Source of the DNA: Liolophura sinensis
Lineage: Eukaryota; Mollusca; Polyplacophora; Chitonida; Chitonidae
Reading direction: 5' to 3'
Assembly (NCBI RefSeq): GCF_032854445.1
Contig: NC_088300.1
Span: 2,978,001 to 3,042,000 of the forward strand
Length of the DNA stretch: 64,000 bases
In this document: one piece after another, positions 59,266 to 64,000 of the stretch
Layout of the letters: each line of letters opens with the position of its first letter
How positions within the stretch are numbered: the stretch's first letter is position 1
Position numbers and translations under genes: made by a program
Notes under the pieces: generated by a model
The model's input: the letters and a program-made list of their open reading frames with translations, nothing else
The model's database searches: none
What the model was told of the DNA's origin: nothing

Positions 59266-59322
59266 TAGATTGTAATATAGCCCCATATTCAAGAATTTTT
59301 CACTTGTATGAAGGAGAGCAGA
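59266..59322 (-). mobile_element. second small SINE core fragment
   Basis: 'ccccatattcaagaattttt' followed by 'cacttgtatgaaggagagca' matches the 3' core (tactcaagaatatttcacttatacgacgg) of family 1 immediately beside the preceding copy. Confidence 0.5.
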
Positions 59323-60699
59323 TGTAAATGTTTAAGGAATAGAAATTTGTAATGGTTAAAAATTACATACCGGTAATACATAAATGATAATAAGCAAAAT
59401 TGAGGGATGAGTTACACATGACATTTTCAATGATTTTGGAGCTCTGAAAGCAAACCAATCGTTATAAAACAAAATAAAAAAAAATGTCCAATTTTCAAAT
59501 ACCTACATGTATCCACCTGGTTTTTATATATATAAAAAAATGAACAAAGGTGAGTTTAAGAATGGCCTGGGAACTTTGTCTGCTCAAGCCTTGTCACTGC
59601 CACGCCAGAGTGATGGATGAGTGAGAGATTCACAAGTAAATCTTCTTACTAAGGACAGGTGAGACTGGTGAATACACCACCTGCTGTAACAACACACTTA
59701 ACTTACAGATTTATATACACTGTTATTCTATCTGTAGCAAAAAAAAATTTTTGCTCTAAATTTACATTATAAATGTGGTGGCAGTAAAACTAATTGCTTT
59801 GAAAGCAATGTACTCTGAGGCTGCACACTATGCATACTTTTGTGGAACAAGTAGATAAGCTACTAAAGCCACTTAAATGGCTTTATTTTCTTATCTGCAT
59901 GCCAAGCACTTTATGTGGTGGCACACAATGTTAAAATAATTAAAAAAAACCAAGTATATCTCTCCAAAGTGTTAACAACACATCAAATTTTAACCTGAAT
60001 GAAACAAGGCTGAAAGGGGTTTGTTTTAGAAATTTTAAGAACAGCATGTAAAATGTACTAGTACTACTAGACAAGGAAATATCAAACTGAACAATGGAGA
60101 TATAATTCAAAAGCAGACATGTTTTGTAAGCACTAGCTGAGTGTTGACACCCTCCTCACCATGCACGCCCAACCCCTCCACCCTGAGAGAGAGATAAAAA
60201 AACAAAACAAGGAACAATGAAGTAGAAAAGTGACTTTGCATTGGCTTGGGAATGAATCCACACTTAAAAATTTGTTCAGCCTGTAAATGTGAGGTGGTCT
60301 TGAACAAGAATGAGACACGAAGTGCAAAGCTGTGAACACGTGGTTTTGATGAGCGTGGAATGACACACATGCTGGCAGGGACGTGCCGACATGACCGCTG
60401 GCTGCTTGAAGCTGGCCAGCTAATATGCCATATATATCCGTTTTCTTGAGCAAACAGTAGGCACAAATACAGAGTCTGTCACAATGGACGGACAAACAAA
60501 AAACCCCTCTTTTTTTCAAAACAAAGAACTAAAGCCTCTGCGAGTCTCCCCTCAAACTGCTAGTGTAGCTAAGGCCCTAATATTTACTTCCGTTTCAAAC
60601 TCTTTATTCAAAACCTGAAAACGTGCTCCATGAGGCTGTCTGTATCGCAGGGGCAATCAGTAAGCCTGCATACATGTACGTAATTCAAGGGAGAGTGCT
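59323..60699. other. no gene recognised
   Basis: AT-rich unique sequence. Two overlapping - ORFs (60107-60519) share the same DNA in different frames and lack support. Confidence 0.4.
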
Positions 60700-60915
60700 G
60701 GTAGACTACATGTGTGTGTCACAGTGTGGACACTGCTCGGATGTGCAGACACTATGATGGGGAGTGTCAACTCCACTACTACGAAGAGTGAACACCACTG
60801 CTGGGAAGTGTTAACTCCACTACTACAAATGTGGACACCACTGCTGGGAAGTGCAGACACCAATGCAGGGAAGTGTGGACACCAAAGCACTCTTCAATGT
60901 GGACACCAATGAAGA
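60700..60915. repeat. irregular about 20-45 bp repeat
   Basis: 'gtgtggacactgctc', 'tgtggacaccactgctggga', 'agtgcagacaccaatgcagg' and 'gtgtggacaccaaagc' alternate with 'aactccactactac' blocks. It lies immediately left of the 33-bp array. Confidence 0.75.
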
Positions 60916-60960
60916 GTGACACGCACAGAGGTTTATTTGGTTGTAAGTGTAATGAGGTCT

Positions 60961-62505
60961 TTTAGGTCAATAGAACATGATGCTAGCAGAGCTATCAGGT
61001 CAATACAACATGATGCTGGCAGAACTATCAGGTCAATACAACATGATGCTGGCAGAACTATCAGGTCAATACAACATGATGCTGGCAGAACTATCAGGTT
61101 TATACAACGTGATGCCGGCAGAACTATCAGGTCAATACAACATGATGCTGGCAGAACTATCAGGTTTATACAACGTGATGCCGGCAGAACTATCAGGTCA
61201 ATACAACATGATGCTGGCAGAACTATCAAGTCAATACAACATGATGCTAGCAGAGCTATAAGGTCAATACAAAATGATGCTGGCAGAGCTATTAGGTCAA
61301 TACAACAACATGATGCTGGCAGAGCTATCAGGTTAATACAACATGATGCTGGCAGAACTATCAGGTCAATACAACATGATGCTAGCAGAGCTATCAGGTC
61401 AATACAACATGATGCTGGCAGAGCTATCAGGTCAATACAACATGATGCTGGCAGAACTATCAGGTCAATACAACATGATGCTGGCAGAACTATCAGGTTA
61501 ATACAACATGATGCTGGCAGAACTATCAGGTCAATACAACATGATGCTAGCAGAGCTATCAGGTCAAAACAACATGATGCTGGCAGAGCTATCAGGTCAA
61601 TACAACATGATGCTGGCAGAACTATCAGGTCAATACAACATGATGCTGGCAGAACTATCAGGTCAATACAACATGATGCTAGCAGAACTATCAGGTCAAT
61701 CAAACATGATGCCAGCAGAACTATCAGGGCAATACAACGTGATGCCAGCAGAACTATCAGGACAATACAACGGACGCTAGCAGAACTATCAGGTCAATAC
61801 AACATGATGCTGGCAGAACTATCAGGTCAATACAACATGATGCTGGCAGAACTATCAGGTCAATACAACGGACGCTAGCAGAACTATCAGGTCAATACAA
61901 CATGATGCTGGCAGAACTATCAGGTCAATACAACATGATGCTAGCAGAGCTATCAGGTCCATACAACATGATGCTAGCAGAGCTATCAGGTCAATACAAC
62001 ATGATGCTGGCAGAACTATCAGGTCAATACAACATGATGCTGGCAGAACTATCAGGTCAATACAATGGACGCTAGCAGAACTATCAGGTCAATACAACAT
62101 GATGCTGGCAGAACTATCAGGTCAATACAACGGACGCTAGCAGAACTATCAGGTCAATACAACATGATGCTAGCAGAGCTATCAGGTCAATACAACATGA
62201 TGCTAGCAGAGCTATCAGGTCAATACAACATGATGCTGGCAGAACTATCAGGTCCATACAACATGATGCTGGCAGAACTATCAGGTCAATACAACATGAT
62301 GCTAGCAGAACTATCAGGTCAATACAAAATGATGCTGGCAGAGCTATCAGGTCAATACAACATGATGCTAGCAGAGCTATCAGGTCAATACAACATGATG
62401 CTAGCAGAGCTATCAGGTCAATACAACATGATGCTAGCAGAGCTATCAGGTCAATACAACATGATGCTAGCAGAGCTATCAGGTCAATATAACATGATGC
62501 TACAT
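60961..62505. repeat. 33-bp minisatellite, about 46 copies
   Basis: 'aacatgatgctggcagaact' plus 'atcaggtcaatac' repeats, with two common forms (gctggcagaact / gctagcagagct). The period is eleven codons. All + frames and one - frame stay open for long stretches (320 codons on +, HDAGRTIRSIQ repeats; 256 codons on -, SCCIDLIVLPA repeats; MMLAELSGQYN in a third frame). Four monomers carry 'aacggacgctagc' or 'aatggacgctagc', one base shorter than 'aacatgatgctagc' (near 61770, 61868, 62064 and 62130), and end or restart these frames. I regard it as non-coding. Confidence 0.97.
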
Positions 62506-64000
62506 ATACATCCCGGCAGGCCTGGCTGTTATATGCCCACTCCAGACCAAAGAACAATATCAATATCAGCACTGGCTACGTCATTAGAGCCAACCTTATA
62601 CAACAGTAAGCGTGGCTAAAAATTGATAATCGATCAATTTCACTTATAGACTAATGCTTAAGTTCTAGGACATTAAAGGGCATATATTACTGATCTGAGG
62701 CACTCATGGATGAGTGTGAATTGACAATGAGCTGTGCATTAAGCTTATAAATGAACAAATGGTAAGTTGCTGTTTCACTGGCAAACACTGATCGATAGCA
62801 CTTTTAGTTGAACACAGCACTTTGATACTTAGCCTGTCGTATTTCAGCTAGTAAAGGGAAATTGCAGGCTTTTACATCAGTACTTTCATGTGCATCAAAA
62901 GTCCTTCCCAGCCAACCATGGTGGCTAATCGCACCTCAGGGCTTACTGCAGAATTGCAGCCTTCTTCATTTTTTAAAATGAACCTCCAAATATTAACCTA
63001 ATGTAGTGTATCAGAAAGAAAGATCAGAAATCAAATGTGTAAGTATCCAGATTAACTCTAAAAGCCTGCAATCAAGAAGACAATACCGTGAATTATAGTG
63101 ATACTGACTCCCAGGTGTATATATACTACTAACATGTCTCTTTTCTCAGCAAGAAGAACATAAATAAATACAAAAAAGAAGACTGTAATAAATTTAAAGT
63201 GAAGATCATGCAGCCTGAATGGATAGAGGTGTTTTTTATTAAATCTAACTAATGAGGATTCTGAGCACGATACACAGGTCAACTCTCCCCCAGACATCTA
63301 TTAACACTACAAGGATATATATGTGCTGTACATTTAGTTAAAACCCCAGGACTTAAGCATCTGTTCACTCATGAAAATCTGTGTCAATCAAGCAACAGGT
63401 TTTGCAGAGAGCTCACCAACATTAATGGACTTCATTTCCTACTGTTTATTTTTTGGCCGTCACACCATTAACAGCTTGGGGCTGATGTAGGGCTATTATT
63501 CACACCATAATCTTATCTGGCCGTCAAGCAGCAGGTCTTCCCAGCACTTAAATCACTGGCGAAGAACTCCTAAAAACTCACCAAGATCCATCAGAGACAT
63601 AACCTAACCTATCAGATGTATTAAAAGCAGTGCCATAGGATTATTTAATCTTTCAGAGCCTGTGCATGACAGCAAAAGGCCAAAGCATCAAGCATGACCT
63701 GGTAAATGTTTTGTATTATTTTCCCCCTAGTGGTTGAAATTTTAGAGCCTATACAACAGCTCAGGCAAATCAGCGGGCTGGCCAGAAGGAAAAGCAAGGC
63801 ATGGAGGTGCAGCTCAGAGATTAGGACTGTCAGCAAAACAGTTGTACAAGTATTACAAATATGACTGGCTGAGACAAGATATCCGTGAGAAAGTAAACTC
63901 GGGCAGCCCTGTAGCGATATACAACCTTCAATAGCCAGGCGGGGATGGCAAGGCCTAATTCACTCCAGTGAACATCAACGGTACCAACACTAGACACATG
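62506..64000. other. no gene recognised
   Basis: Unique AT-rich sequence up to the window edge. Donor-like sites on - near 63413 ('gttg|gtgagctc') and 63580 ('cttg|gtgagttt') could end short exons upstream, but no paired acceptor with a convincing tract is seen. Confidence 0.35.

Noticed and set aside
60916-62619. 320-, 256-, 184- and 151-codon ORFs
   Set aside because: They derive from the 33-bp array, with competing frames on both strands and frame breaks at one-base-short monomers.

Overview
The window looks like animal nuclear DNA, most likely from a lophotrochozoan and probably a bivalve mollusc. The reasons are: no long non-repetitive ORF and no operon-like packing; many minisatellites; GT/AG-bounded mini-exon candidates separated by kilobases; an AATAAA poly(A) signal with a U/GU-rich downstream element; frequent 'acatgta' words in the right half; and at least eight copies of a tRNA-derived SINE whose core (around 'acgacggcggccagcatt') I associate from memory with SINEs of molluscs and relatives. 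No bacterial, phage or CRISPR feature is present. Species and locus cannot be fixed from the sequence alone.

Left part (1-29.3 kb): an accessory, tandem-repeat-rich tract. It holds about fifteen unrelated minisatellites or short satellites: 39 bp at 1-866, 62 bp at 5437-6116, 95 bp at 8300-8829, 25 bp at 10425-10543, 88 bp in 30 copies at 15466-18111, 28 bp at 18129-18212, 61 bp at 19673-19978, 21 bp at 20178-20275, 42 bp at 20687-20876, 39 bp at 20993-21815, about 61 bp at 21835-22085, an AT-rich compound array at 24540-25065 and 27 bp at 25990-26430. Between them lie most of the SINE copies, homopolymer G/C runs and two unidentified minus-strand ORFs (11226-11738 and 27563-27949) that could be decayed genes or transposon relics.

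Right part (29.8-64 kb): lower in repeats for long stretches, and best read as the 3' part and long introns of one or more minus-strand genes. Support comes from the minus-strand poly(A) signal at 29884-29889, an excellent acceptor just upstream of 34789, and a small set of GT/AG-bounded open segments (34658-34789, 35667-35758, 40231-40307, 45395-45454, 46822-46951, 58994-59059). The best are a 66-bp mini-exon at 58994-59059 and a GC-rich ATG-containing exon at 40231-40307. I cannot name the product, and the exon joins are unproven. Tandem arrays recur here too: 30 bp at 32301-32469, 32 bp at 41774-41968, 29 bp at 51862-52366, 48 bp at 52428-53295 and a large 33-bp array at 60961-62505.

Most long ORFs in the window are artefacts of tandem repeats whose period is a multiple of three (39, 39, 48, 33, 27, 30 bp), which keeps several frames open on both strands. 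The most interesting structure is in the arrays: higher-order repeats inside three of them, hairpin-forming monomers in a fourth, and one-base-short monomers that punctuate a fifth.
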